Below, one piece after another: positions 52,961-61,209 of a stretch of 64,000 nucleotides of DNA (within the stretch, counting starts at the first letter, position 1; every line of letters starts with the position of its first letter). The notes beneath the pieces are model-generated. The model saw only the letters and a program-made list of their open reading frames with translations, ran no database searches and was not told the origin of the DNA. This stretch comes from Streptomyces sp. SCSIO 30461 (GTDB lineage: Bacteria > Actinomycetota > Actinomycetes > Streptomycetales > Streptomycetaceae): positions 5,262,001 to 5,326,000 of the forward strand of contig NZ_CP146101.1 in NCBI RefSeq assembly GCF_037023745.1, in the 5' to 3' direction. The position numbers and the translations under genes are program-made.

Positions 52961-53890
52961 ATGACAGTGATTGTGCGTGATCTCCGCCTGGACGACCCAC
53001 GGGACACCGAGGGCTTCGCGCGGGTCCGGCGGGCGGCGGTGCCCTTCATGCTGGCCACCGCCGAGTCCGTGGCCTTCGTCGTCACCCGGGCCCATCCCGA
53101 ATCCCGCTGGCGCCTGCTGGTGGCGGAGGAGGACGGCGAGATCATCGGCACGGCACAGGTGCACACCGATCATGAGAGCGTCGAGCCCGGTGTGGGACAG
53201 GCCAACGTCTATGTGCACCCGGAGCGTCAGGGCCGTGGCGCGGGGTCGCTGATCGTGGACACCGCCGAGCGGCATCTGGCGGACGGAGGCGTCACGACGG
53301 CCTACACCTGGGTGTTCGACGAACCCGCCAATCGCGCCTTCGCGGAGCGGCGCGGCTACCGCCCGAGCCGCTCGGCCCACTTCCTCAGGCTCGAACTCGC
53401 GGGCGGCACCCTGCCACCGCTTCAGCAGCCGCCCGAGGGTGTGGAGATCGTTCCCGCCACGGCCTTCGAGGACGACCCCAGGCCGCTGTACGAGCTGGAC
53501 GCCGAGACCACGGCGGACGAGCCGGGTGACGTGGATGTGGAGTTCTCCGACTACGGCCACTGGCTGGCGACGACCTGGGGCCACCCGCTGCTGGACCGCG
53601 AGCTGACGTCCGTGGCGGTGGCCGACGGCCGTCCGGTCGCGTTCACCGCGGCGTACACCGATGGTTCGACCCGCTACTCCACGGCGATGACGGGCACCGC
53701 TCGCGCCTACCGCGGCCGGGGCCTGGCGAAGCTCGCCAAGAACGACTCGCTGCACCGAGCCCGGGCCGCCGGACTCACGGAGGCGTTCACCGGCAATGAC
53801 ACGGGCAACGGACCGATGCTGGCGATCAACACCTGGTTCGGCTATCGGATCTGTGCCACGGAGGTGCGCTATGTCCGCGAGCTCGGGTGA
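52961..53890 (+). CDS. GNAT acetyltransferase with two GNAT domains
   Basis: A 309-residue protein with tandem GCN5-related N-acetyltransferase folds. In the first half VHPERQGRGAGSLIVDTAE is the acetyl-CoA pyrophosphate-binding motif. In the second half AYRGRGLAKLAKNDSL plays the same role, and NTWFGYRI is the typical final strand. Double-GNAT proteins of this kind include mycothiol synthase and aminoglycoside- or peptide-acylating enzymes; I see nothing to assign the substrate. The ATG at 52961 begins at the conserved strand. The next gene starts within its last 20 bases. Confidence 0.82.
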   Translation: MTVIVRDLRLDDPRDTEGFARVRRAAVPFMLATAESVAFVVTRAHPESRWRLLVAEEDGEIIGTAQVHTDHESVEPGVGQANVYVHPERQGRGAGSLIVDTAERHLADGGVTTAYTWVFDEPANRAFAERRGYRPSRSAHFLRLELAGGTLPPLQQPPEGVEIVPATAFEDDPRPLYELDAETTADEPGDVDVEFSDYGHWLATTWGHPLLDRELTSVAVADGRPVAFTAAYTDGSTRYSTAMTGTARAYRGRGLAKLAKNDSLHRARAAGLTEAFTGNDTGNGPMLAINTWFGYRICATEVRYVRELG

Positions 53891-54389
53891 CCGGGCCGCT
53901 GCCGCAGCGGTGGAGGTCGTGCTCGTCAAGGCGGGACGTACCAAGATCCGCTATTCGGCCCGGCTGGTCTCGGACGACGGATCCCGGGTCACCGTCCGTG
54001 CGCTCTGGGCCGGGGAGAGCGCACGGGACTTCGGCTTCGTCCGATTCGAGCCAGGTGATGTGTTCACGGAGCACTACTGGCGCGACCGCTGGTATGCCGT
54101 GAAGGAAGTACGGGCGGGCGGTGGGGAGCTCAAGGGCTGGTACTGCGACATCACGAGGCCCGTGGTCCTGGCGGAACAGGCGGCGGCCACCGAGGTGATC
54201 TCGGAGGACCTGGATCTGGATCTCTGGGTCTCGGCGGACAGCCGGCTGGTCATCCGCCTGGACGAGGACGAGTTCGCCGCGAGCGGCCTCGACCGGACGG
54301 ACCCTCCTGCGGCCAGGGAAGCCGTCCGGGCGCTGGACGCTCTGGAACGACTCGCCCTGGAGGGGCGGTTCATGTCGCTGTTCGAGTGA
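53871..54389 (+). CDS. DUF402 protein (nucleoside-phosphatase-like)
   Basis: A 172-residue protein. The DUF402/YgaC-like core is seen in FEPGDVFTEHYWRDRWYAVK, then GELKGWYCDITRP and DLDLDLWVSADSRLVI. Family members hydrolyse nucleoside di- and triphosphates or are linked to RNase E/G. Here the segment preserves the acidic metal-binding residues. The ATG at 53871 has GGAGGTG upstream and lies inside the preceding GNAT gene, so the two are coupled. It converges with and overlaps by 20 bases the methyltransferase-Nudix gene. Confidence 0.75.
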   Translation: MSASSGDRAAAAAVEVVLVKAGRTKIRYSARLVSDDGSRVTVRALWAGESARDFGFVRFEPGDVFTEHYWRDRWYAVKEVRAGGGELKGWYCDITRPVVLAEQAAATEVISEDLDLDLWVSADSRLVIRLDEDEFAASGLDRTDPPAAREAVRALDALERLALEGRFMSLFE

Positions 54390-55467
54390 CGGGAAGCGGC
54401 AGGGCCCGGTCGGGTGTGTCCGGATCGTATGCGACCGGGTCACCGTCCTCGTGCCAGTGGAGGACGAAACGCTCACCGGCGCAATAGGCGTCGAGCCCGG
54501 CCCGGCAGTAGGCGACGATGTCGTGCGGCAGCGAGTCCAGCGGATACCAGTCCAGGCCGGAGCACTTGTGCGGCTCGCGGTTGTACGGCTCACCGCCCTT
54601 GCCGTACTCGGCCTCGAAGAACCAGCCGGTGCGGGGTGGGGCACCGGGTCCCCGGTGCTGCATCACCAGGGCCACCCGCAGATCGTCCCGTCCGAGCCGC
54701 ACGCCGATCTCCTCGGCTGCCTCGCGCACCATGGCCTCGCACACGTCCTCCCCGTCTTCGACATGTCCGGAGGGCGCGTGCCACAACCCGTCGGCGTATC
54801 CGGTCCCGGACCTTCGGGCGAGCAGCACCTCGTCGTCCTTGCGGAGGATGAGGTGCACATCGACCACCTCCCGGTGCCGCGTGGGCGGCGCCACCCATGC
54901 CACCACCGCGTAGCGCTCGTCGTCGACGGGCCCGCCCCACAGCGCGGGTTCCGCCGAGAGCCTCTCCAACTCGGTATGGAGGGTGAGCGGTGCGAGGGCC
55001 GTGGTCAGCCGCCGCGCGGGCAGTCCAAAGCCGTTCCACACCCCTTCCACGAGCACCAGCCGGCCCCCCGGCCGCAGTAGTGCGGCCCAGTCGCCCAGCG
55101 CGACCTCGGGGTCGGACAGCGTCCACAGCACATGGCGGACCAGCACCACATCGAAGCGCCGCTCACCCACCGGTGGCCGCTCGGCTGAACCCGTCAGCAC
55201 CTCCGCGCCGGTGCCCGCGAGTTTGGCCCGGGCGGCCTCGGTCATCCGGGGCGAGAGGTCCACAGCCGTCACCCGGTGCCCCTGCTCGGCGGCGAGCAGC
55301 GCGAGACTGCCGGTACCGCAGCCGAGGTCGAGCACATCGGATGGCTGATCGGGCAGCCAACCTGCCATCCGTGCCGCCCAGGCGGCGCGCACTGCGGGGT
55401 CGCGCAGCCCGTGGTCGGGCTCTTCGTCGAAAGTGGCTGCCGCAGCGTCCCAGTCGATCGTCGTCAT
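54370..55467 (-). CDS. Fusion of SAM-dependent methyltransferase and Nudix hydrolase
   Basis: A 365-residue bifunctional protein. The N-terminal class I methyltransferase has VLDLGCGTGSLALLA (motif I around 47-53) and AVDLSPRM (motif II). The C-terminal Nudix domain has the intact box at 234-256, from GHVEDGEDVCEAMVREAAEE to IGV. There is no stop or frameshift between the two, so the fusion is genuine. One plausible logic is coupled modification and sanitising of a nucleotide, but substrates are unknown. The ATG at 55467 opens at the methyltransferase's conserved start; an upstream extension to 55497 is unlikely. Confidence 0.8.
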   Translation of the reverse strand: MTTIDWDAAAATFDEEPDHGLRDPAVRAAWAARMAGWLPDQPSDVLDLGCGTGSLALLAAEQGHRVTAVDLSPRMTEAARAKLAGTGAEVLTGSAERPPVGERRFDVVLVRHVLWTLSDPEVALGDWAALLRPGGRLVLVEGVWNGFGLPARRLTTALAPLTLHTELERLSAEPALWGGPVDDERYAVVAWVAPPTRHREVVDVHLILRKDDEVLLARRSGTGYADGLWHAPSGHVEDGEDVCEAMVREAAEEIGVRLGRDDLRVALVMQHRGPGAPPRTGWFFEAEYGKGGEPYNREPHKCSGLDWYPLDSLPHDIVAYCRAGLDAYCAGERFVLHWHEDGDPVAYDPDTPDRALPLPVTRTAT

Positions 55468-55569
55468 GCGTCCGATGGTGGCAGCCACCACTGACACCGA
55501 CGATGGCGAGCGGGTTCCCCTGGTGATGGCTCCGCCGTTGACCGCCGTCCGGCAGCGTTGGGAAGCCGT

Positions 55570-55614
55570 CCGTCCGGTGCCGGGGCGGGAGGTTCCGACC
55601 CCGGCACCGGACGG
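55570..55614 (-). terminator. Perfect 16-bp-arm hairpin after the trypsin-like pseudogene
   Basis: CCGTCCGGTGCCGGGG (55570-55585) and CCCCGGCACCGGACGG (55599-55614) pair over 16 bp, 31 bases past the end of the protease remnant. It marks the original end of that gene's transcript. Confidence 0.75.
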
Positions 55615-55644
55615 CTCGTTGCGCCCGGACCGGGCGCAACCGGC

Positions 55645-56101
<457 letters not shown>

Positions 56102-56141
56102 GAGACTTCCTCTCGTGGGGGATGAGCGCCACGAGCCCAAT

Positions 56142-56183
56142 CGGCCGGTGCCGGTACCCGGCGACGGGTACCGACACCGGCCG
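56142..56183 (-). terminator. 19-bp hairpin terminator after the lipase gene
   Basis: The arms at 56142-56160 and 56165-56183 (beginning CGGCCGGTG and ending CACCGGCCG) pair at 18 of 19 positions around a GCGA loop, 18 bases past the lipase stop at 56201. Confidence 0.75.
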
Positions 56184-56200
56184 GTTTCCGATGGCGTCGT

Positions 56201-57067
56201 TCAGTCGAAGACCGAAGCGCAGGTGGTGCGGGTGGCATGCGCGGGATCGAGTGCGTTGGTCACCTCGTGGTAGGCGACCCGGTCCCACAAGCCGATCGCC
56301 ACATGCTCCGAGAGGTCGATGGCGCAGAGGTCCTGGAGTGTCACGTTCTTGACGCCGGGTCCGCTCAGGAAAGCCGAACGGTAGGGCGTGACCACTTCGT
56401 CGTACTTGGTGGCGATGACGGTGTACTGCACGCCGGGGACCGTGTCCCCGCCCTCGTTGAGCTTGGTGAGGAAGGCCGATCCGGCGATCTGGTCGGCAAG
56501 GGCCGGGGTGGCGGTGTTCAGCAGATGGGCCGCGCCGGGGAAGTACTTGAGCAGTCCGGCGAGCCCGTGCAACGTGGTGCCGTGGTTGTCGGGGGCGAGG
56601 CCGATGAGCGCGTTCACCTTGTCGGCGCCGCCCAGGAACTTCAGGTAGTAGCGCGGCATCATGCCGCCCTGGGAGTGCCCGACGACATCGACCTCGGCTG
56701 CACCGGTCGCGGCGAGCACCTCGTCGACGTACGCGTCCAGTTGCTCAGCGGATTTGTCGATGGGGCCGAGTCCGTGAAAGAGCGGGACACCGGGCAGTTG
56801 ACCGTAGTCGAGCGAGAAGACGCAGTAGCCGCGGTGGACCAGGTACGGCGCGAGGGCGAGCCAGTTGTCCCAGGAGTTCCCGAAGGTGCCGTGGACGAGG
56901 ACGACCGGGCGGGGGTGGGCGGACGAGGGCTTGCAGGAGTAGTCGTTCCAGCCACGGGTGGGGGCGGCGGCGGGGGCGGCGCTCGCAGTGGCTGCGGGGG
57001 TGAAGCCGATGGCGGCTGCCAGCACGAGGGCGGCGAGCGGTCTGAGGGCGCGTTTCCAGGACAGCAT
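56201..57067 (-). CDS. Secreted alpha/beta-hydrolase lipase (EstB/LipA-like)
   Basis: A 288-residue secreted lipase. A signal peptide spans about residues 1-31 (ending ASAA). VVLVHGTFGNSWDNW supplies the oxyanion hole, and DVVGHSQGGMMPRYYL the nucleophile Ser. LAPDNHGTT is a conserved segment of the family, and the catalytic His is probably in HEVTNALDP. Cysteines near both ends suggest disulfide bonds. AAGGAGAT precedes the ATG at 57067. It is a monocistronic gene with its own hairpin terminator. It lies on the same strand as the trypsin remnant but is insulated from it. Confidence 0.88.
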   Translation of the reverse strand: MLSWKRALRPLAALVLAAAIGFTPAATASAAPAAAPTRGWNDYSCKPSSAHPRPVVLVHGTFGNSWDNWLALAPYLVHRGYCVFSLDYGQLPGVPLFHGLGPIDKSAEQLDAYVDEVLAATGAAEVDVVGHSQGGMMPRYYLKFLGGADKVNALIGLAPDNHGTTLHGLAGLLKYFPGAAHLLNTATPALADQIAGSAFLTKLNEGGDTVPGVQYTVIATKYDEVVTPYRSAFLSGPGVKNVTLQDLCAIDLSEHVAIGLWDRVAYHEVTNALDPAHATRTTCASVFD

Positions 57068-57249
57068 CGAGCGATCTCCTTGCGGCTCAAGGGAAATGGC
57101 GATGACTGGGGATGTGGGGATTTCCCTGCGGCCCGGACCACAAGTGAGGGCTGTACTTCAGACAACGTACGCACGAGTAACCAGAACTGGGAAGTTACGC
57201 GTCGGTAAAAACTATCGCCTCGTCAAAATGCTCTCTGACAGGGCAGATG

Positions 57250-57286
57250 CGGACGACCACCGGGCAGCCCTCCCGGTGGTCGTCCG
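57250..57286 (-). terminator. 15-bp hairpin terminator ending the SCO2521-2525 module
   Basis: CGGACGACCACCGGG (57250-57264) and CCCGGTGGTCGTCCG (57272-57286) pair perfectly around a 7-base loop, 52 bases past the stop of the last gene of the module. Confidence 0.75.
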
Positions 57287-57337
57287 ATGGTGTTCTTGAC
57301 GGCCCTGAGCCGGTGCGGAGCCGGGCCTGGCCGAGTC

Positions 57338-58300
57338 CTACTCCTCTGGATCCCTGCCTCCTGCCTCCCAGAGCTCCGCGAAGCGCTTCACACGCCGCGC
57401 CACACGCTCCTCCCGCAGGTCCAGGGTGGTCTTGGAGTTCATCCCCCGGAGATCGGGCTCGACTTCATAGGACAGGGAGTCGTCGAACACGATGAAGTCG
57501 TTCGTCGTGTCGATCCCGGCCTCCGGCGGCAGCTGGGACAGCGCGAGTACGCGTACGTCGATCCCCAGGCTCTTCTGGCGCGCCACCAGTTGTTCGAGCG
57601 CGCGGTCGATCTGGTCAGGGGTGTTCACGATGAACAGGCGGCGGATGCGCACTCCTCGGCCGCGGATGGCGTCACGCTGCTCCCTGAGATAGCGCTGCCC
57701 CAGCTCACTGGGCCAGAAGTGATGGTCCACCGAGGTGCTGGTGGCGTCGATCGTGCCACTCGCGCACTGGGTCAGGGTGACGATCCAGTCGTGGTCCTCA
57801 CCGTCGTAGTCGGTGTGCTTCTGGTTGAGGTTGGCCATCAGGGTGGCGAGGCGGTTGATCTCGGCCTGGGCGAAGGCCCGGACGATCGAGGGACCGTCGG
57901 AACTCACCGATGTCGCGTTGCGCACAAGCCGATTCACGCCGTCGGTACGCAGCGCGGACCCCTCGACCAGTCCGAAAAGCTCCGTCGCCTGGTTGATCTT
58001 GGCGAATCCCTCGGCGACCAGCTCCTTCATCTCGGCGTTGTGGACGATCAGACCGGACTCCACGGCACCCAGCCGCCGCTCGAAGTCGATCATGTACTGA
58101 ATGATCATGGCAGCCCCGCCGAGGAAGATGGAAGCCGTCAGCTTCCACACCTCGGGCTGGTCCGTGGCGTTCGTCAGAGCGTAGGTGAATCCGCCGATCA
58201 CCACGGTGATCAGGGTCTTCAGCAGGAACGGTGGTATACCACCGCCCTGCGGGCGCCCTAAGGGGTCCGATGTTCCGCGCGCTGTCGTCGATGCGTTCAC
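57338..58300 (-). CDS. Membrane protein of unknown function, last gene of the SCO2521-2525 run
   Basis: A 320-residue protein. Two membrane helices lie near the N-terminus (about 25-43 and 52-71), so both ends are probably cytosolic. A charged, coiled-coil-like stretch follows (ERRLGAVESGLIVHNAEMKE). The C-terminal half looks like an alpha/beta domain with HHFWPSELGQRYLREQRDAI, then RGRGVRIRRLFIV, vaguely reminiscent of phospholipase-D-like domains but without a clear HKD motif. The GTG at 58300 follows GGGGGAG. It lies 62 bases after the SCO2521-family gene on the same strand and before a terminator. It could be an effector or membrane anchor for the module; I do not recognise the family. 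Confidence 0.6.
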   Translation of the reverse strand: MNASTTARGTSDPLGRPQGGGIPPFLLKTLITVVIGGFTYALTNATDQPEVWKLTASIFLGGAAMIIQYMIDFERRLGAVESGLIVHNAEMKELVAEGFAKINQATELFGLVEGSALRTDGVNRLVRNATSVSSDGPSIVRAFAQAEINRLATLMANLNQKHTDYDGEDHDWIVTLTQCASGTIDATSTSVDHHFWPSELGQRYLREQRDAIRGRGVRIRRLFIVNTPDQIDRALEQLVARQKSLGIDVRVLALSQLPPEAGIDTTNDFIVFDDSLSYEVEPDLRGMNSKTTLDLREERVARRVKRFAELWEAGGRDPEE

Positions 58301-58362
58301 TTCGGTCTACTCCCCCGGTTCGGGTCGCGCGTGCCCACACTCCAGCGGCGTGCCAACGTGTC

Positions 58363-59340
58363 TCAGCGTGCCGTCAGGGCCTCGCGCAGCAACGGAATGG
58401 CTTGCAGAGCCAACTGGTCCCTGATGCGCTGGACCAGCGTTTGCCACTGCCGGGTGAATCCCGGCTCCCTTTCGAGCACCTCCCAGAGCGGGCCAAGAGC
58501 CCTGTCCACACGTGCTTTGGGCATCCACAGATGGAGCAGATGATCGACCGCCGGCCGCAGCGCCATCACGGCGCCGTGCCCGTCCACCGACCCGAGCCGA
58601 CTGCGCTCGACCATCCTGACGAGGGTCGTGAGCAGCCAGTCGTGCAGGGCGAGGTCCTCGCAGAGCCCCGCGATCGCGGCCGGCTCCGTGTCCTCGGGCA
58701 CTCGCAGTTCCACGGTCCGCAGCCCCTCCGTGGCCAGGGTGAAACGCTCGATTGACGGAGTCCTTCCAGGAGCGCCGGACGGCAACGCGGTCCAGCGCAG
58801 CCGGGTCCGGCCGGACTTGAAGGGCGGTGACTGGTCGAGCAGGGGGTGGCGCATGACATTCCCCAGGAGCTGTTCCGCGATCGTGCCGAGGTCCAGCTCC
58901 CCGGGACGCTGCTGGCCCGTCAGGAACGCCTCGGCGACGCCCCGTTCCGGGAGCCGCCCCAGTGGTTCGAGCACCCCGGGCCTGACCAGGTAGTGATCCC
59001 AGGGCTGCCGCTGCTCGGGCCCCTTGGCGGGGGCACGGAAGTACGCGGTGGTCTGGAGCACCCTGCCTTCGGTGAGCACGGCGTGCGCGGCGACCGTGCC
59101 CACCACGCGCACCTTGGCGCCGGACGCCGTGGCCAACCGGCAGTCCACTCCGGTGAGGACGTCGGGCGAGACCGCGTGCAGGTTGGGGCGCTCGGAGACC
59201 CGTACGCGCTCGTCCGCCCGGAGCCGTAGCAGTTCCAGGGCACCGGCCGCGGGCAGCGACTGGTGGGTCCTGAGCAGACCGGTGCGGATCTCGCCGCAGA
59301 CCAGCGCGGGCTTCCTGGGCGCCTCCTCGGGTCCGCCCAT
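58363..59340 (-). CDS. SCO2521-family protein, unknown function
   Basis: A 325-residue soluble protein. VCGEIRTGLLRTHQSLPAAG and RLRADERVRVSERPNLHAVS, with DHYLVRPGVLEPLGRLPE and LCEDLALHDWLLTTLVRMVE, match from memory the conserved Streptomyces family named after SCO2521. No known catalytic motif or membrane segment is visible. The N-terminal half looks beta-rich and the C-terminal half helical. The ATG at 59340 is one base past the SCO2522-family stop, so translation is coupled. Co-occurrence with four other SCO2521-2525 family genes is the best clue to its role. Confidence 0.72.
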   Translation of the reverse strand: MGGPEEAPRKPALVCGEIRTGLLRTHQSLPAAGALELLRLRADERVRVSERPNLHAVSPDVLTGVDCRLATASGAKVRVVGTVAAHAVLTEGRVLQTTAYFRAPAKGPEQRQPWDHYLVRPGVLEPLGRLPERGVAEAFLTGQQRPGELDLGTIAEQLLGNVMRHPLLDQSPPFKSGRTRLRWTALPSGAPGRTPSIERFTLATEGLRTVELRVPEDTEPAAIAGLCEDLALHDWLLTTLVRMVERSRLGSVDGHGAVMALRPAVDHLLHLWMPKARVDRALGPLWEVLEREPGFTRQWQTLVQRIRDQLALQAIPLLREALTAR

Positions 59341-59341
59341 G

Positions 59342-60298
59342 TCAGGGGCCCGGGTAGAAGACGTATCCGGCCCGGTCCGCGACACCGTCGGGCACCGACA
59401 CCCCCTCGCGGGCTGAGCGCTCGGCGATCTGGCCGAATGCGACCGGGTCCACCTCGACCTGCCCCAGGATGACCCGCACGGCGTGCTCCACGGGTAGGAA
59501 GCGGGACGGCAGCACGGAGTAGGTGCGGTAGGCGCAGAAGGGCGCGGCGGACACGTTGAGCTGGATCAGCGGCGGCAGATCGTCCCAACTGTGCGGGAAG
59601 TCCTTGCCGGGCCAGGACTTGGGGCGCAGCACCGGTTCGCCCCGGTAGCGCAGCAGTCCCATCCTGGTCAGCTGCCAGACGGCGGCGAGGAAGGGGCAGG
59701 ACCAGGTGCGGCGCTGGTCGAGGTCGTCCCAGAGCTCGACGTCCATGAAGACCGAGTGGCGCCGGGCCGCGGTCTCGCTGGGCGGGCGCCACGACGGCAC
59801 GTTGGCCATGGCTTCCAGGGATTCCACCCCCGGAGTACGTTCGCCGTTGGCGAGCCAGCCTATCTCCCTGACCGGGGGGCGGGAGCCGTCACTGCCCGGC
59901 GGGGGCGACTCGACCAGCCGGTGTTCCACCACTTCGGCGATGCCGATGCCGTCGGCCACCGCGCAGCCGGATTCCCGGGCCAGGTAGTCGATGGTCAGCC
60001 CATGGCGTTCTGCCTCGGCCAGCAGCACGGGTACGAGCTCCGCCGGGGTGGAGAATCGGGTGAAGTAGTCGTCGATGAGGAAGCAGGTACTCACCCGGGC
60101 CCGCTTGCCGGTTCCGGCCGCCATTCCGCGCACCGCGTCGGCCCAGGGCCGTACCTGCGAGAAGTGCTCGCTCAGCCTCTCGGGACCCGCTTCGAAGTCC
60201 TCCATGTACAGGTGGCCCAGTTCCAGGGAGACATGGGACAGCGGTACGGACTGGGTACGGGGCTCCGCGGTGGTCTCGCGGAAGACGGTATCGCTCAC
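59342..60298 (-). CDS. SCO2522-family protein, unknown function
   Basis: A 318-residue protein starting at a GTG that overlaps the preceding P-loop gene's stop (GTGA). LSHVSLELGHLYMEDF and STCFLIDDYFTRFSTPAEL, with CPFLAAVWQLTRMGLLRYRG, are the most distinctive stretches. The acidic IDDYF segment could be a metal-binding or structural loop. There is no signal peptide or membrane helix. I recognise the SCO2522 family but no biochemical assignment. Its strict coupling to the P-loop gene suggests it binds or is acted on by that ATPase-like protein. Confidence 0.72.
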   Translation of the reverse strand: MSDTVFRETTAEPRTQSVPLSHVSLELGHLYMEDFEAGPERLSEHFSQVRPWADAVRGMAAGTGKRARVSTCFLIDDYFTRFSTPAELVPVLLAEAERHGLTIDYLARESGCAVADGIGIAEVVEHRLVESPPPGSDGSRPPVREIGWLANGERTPGVESLEAMANVPSWRPPSETAARRHSVFMDVELWDDLDQRRTWSCPFLAAVWQLTRMGLLRYRGEPVLRPKSWPGKDFPHSWDDLPPLIQLNVSAAPFCAYRTYSVLPSRFLPVEHAVRVILGQVEVDPVAFGQIAERSAREGVSVPDGVADRAGYVFYPGP

Positions 60299-61206
60299 TG
60301 CTGCCCCCAGGACTCTTCGTCGATGAGCTTCGCGGCGAGTTCCTCCAGCGCCTGCCAGGTCTCCATGTTGGCGATCCGGCTGGCCAGCACGTCCTCGTCG
60401 GTGATCAGCTGCTCGCGCCACTGGAGCACGGGCTCCAGCGGGACCGAGCCGAGCACCTTGGTGAAGCCGATGTCGAGATCACCGGCGAGTTCGTTGAGGT
60501 CCTGGTCGCACATGCGCATCCAGGCGGACTGGGCGGGCGGCACCTGGGACCACAGGGGTGACTCGGGGTCGGGGACCGCAGCCCGTACGAAGCGGATGGC
60601 GCCACGCAGTTGCTCCTCGTCATGCCCGCGAGCGACTCCTCCCGAGACGATCCCTCGCTGGCCGAAGACCAGGCCTGCGGCGGCGATGACATGCTGCCTG
60701 GTCCAGCGGTGGTAGACCAACCATCGAGCCTTGACCTTGCGCATCTGGGAGGTGGCGTCCAGGGCCATGTCCACGGCGTAGCTGCGCCCGGCGCTGAGGT
60801 CCACCACGACCAGGTCGTACTCGCTGTTCAGGGTGAGGAAGAGGTCGATGCAGCGGCGCAGCACGTCCTTGGTGACGGCGAACTCCCCGCCGCTGAGATC
60901 GCCCGGCAGCAGGGTGAGGTCGCCGGAACCGGTGGGTCGGTGGCGCAGTACGTCATGCTCGGTCTCGGCCCATACGTCGATCCGCACCGGCTCGGGGATC
61001 TTGCCCGTGAGGTAGGAGTGGAGCCCACCGTGCTCGATTCCCCGCAGGGCGGTGGGGACGTCGAAGACGGCCGCGGCGGTGGGTGATCCGAAGTCGAAGT
61101 CGAGGTAGCAGACATTGTCCCCGGCGATGGCGCGCCGGTAGGCGAGATTGGCACTGGTGACGGAGCGGCCGGTGCCTCCCTTGTCGGAGGCCGCGAAGAC
61201 GAGCAC
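60295..61206 (-). CDS. SCO2523-family variant P-loop (ParA/MinD-like) protein
   Basis: A 303-residue protein related to ParA/MinD/SIMIBI ATPases. The N-terminus reads FAASDKGGTGRSVTSANLAY: the deviant Walker A keeps the signature Lys9 but the invariant phosphate-binding Lys is Arg14. CYLDFDFGSPTA is the switch I-like region and YDLVVVDLSAG the Walker B. ATP binding or hydrolysis may therefore be altered or lost. The GTG at 61206 follows AGAGGAG. It is 3 bases after the SCO2524-family stop and overlaps the SCO2522-family gene. ParA-like proteins usually position cargo or regulate partners. Confidence 0.75.
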   Translation of the reverse strand: MLVFAASDKGGTGRSVTSANLAYRRAIAGDNVCYLDFDFGSPTAAAVFDVPTALRGIEHGGLHSYLTGKIPEPVRIDVWAETEHDVLRHRPTGSGDLTLLPGDLSGGEFAVTKDVLRRCIDLFLTLNSEYDLVVVDLSAGRSYAVDMALDATSQMRKVKARWLVYHRWTRQHVIAAAGLVFGQRGIVSGGVARGHDEEQLRGAIRFVRAAVPDPESPLWSQVPPAQSAWMRMCDQDLNELAGDLDIGFTKVLGSVPLEPVLQWREQLITDEDVLASRIANMETWQALEELAAKLIDEESWGQQ

Positions 61207-61209
61207 CGT

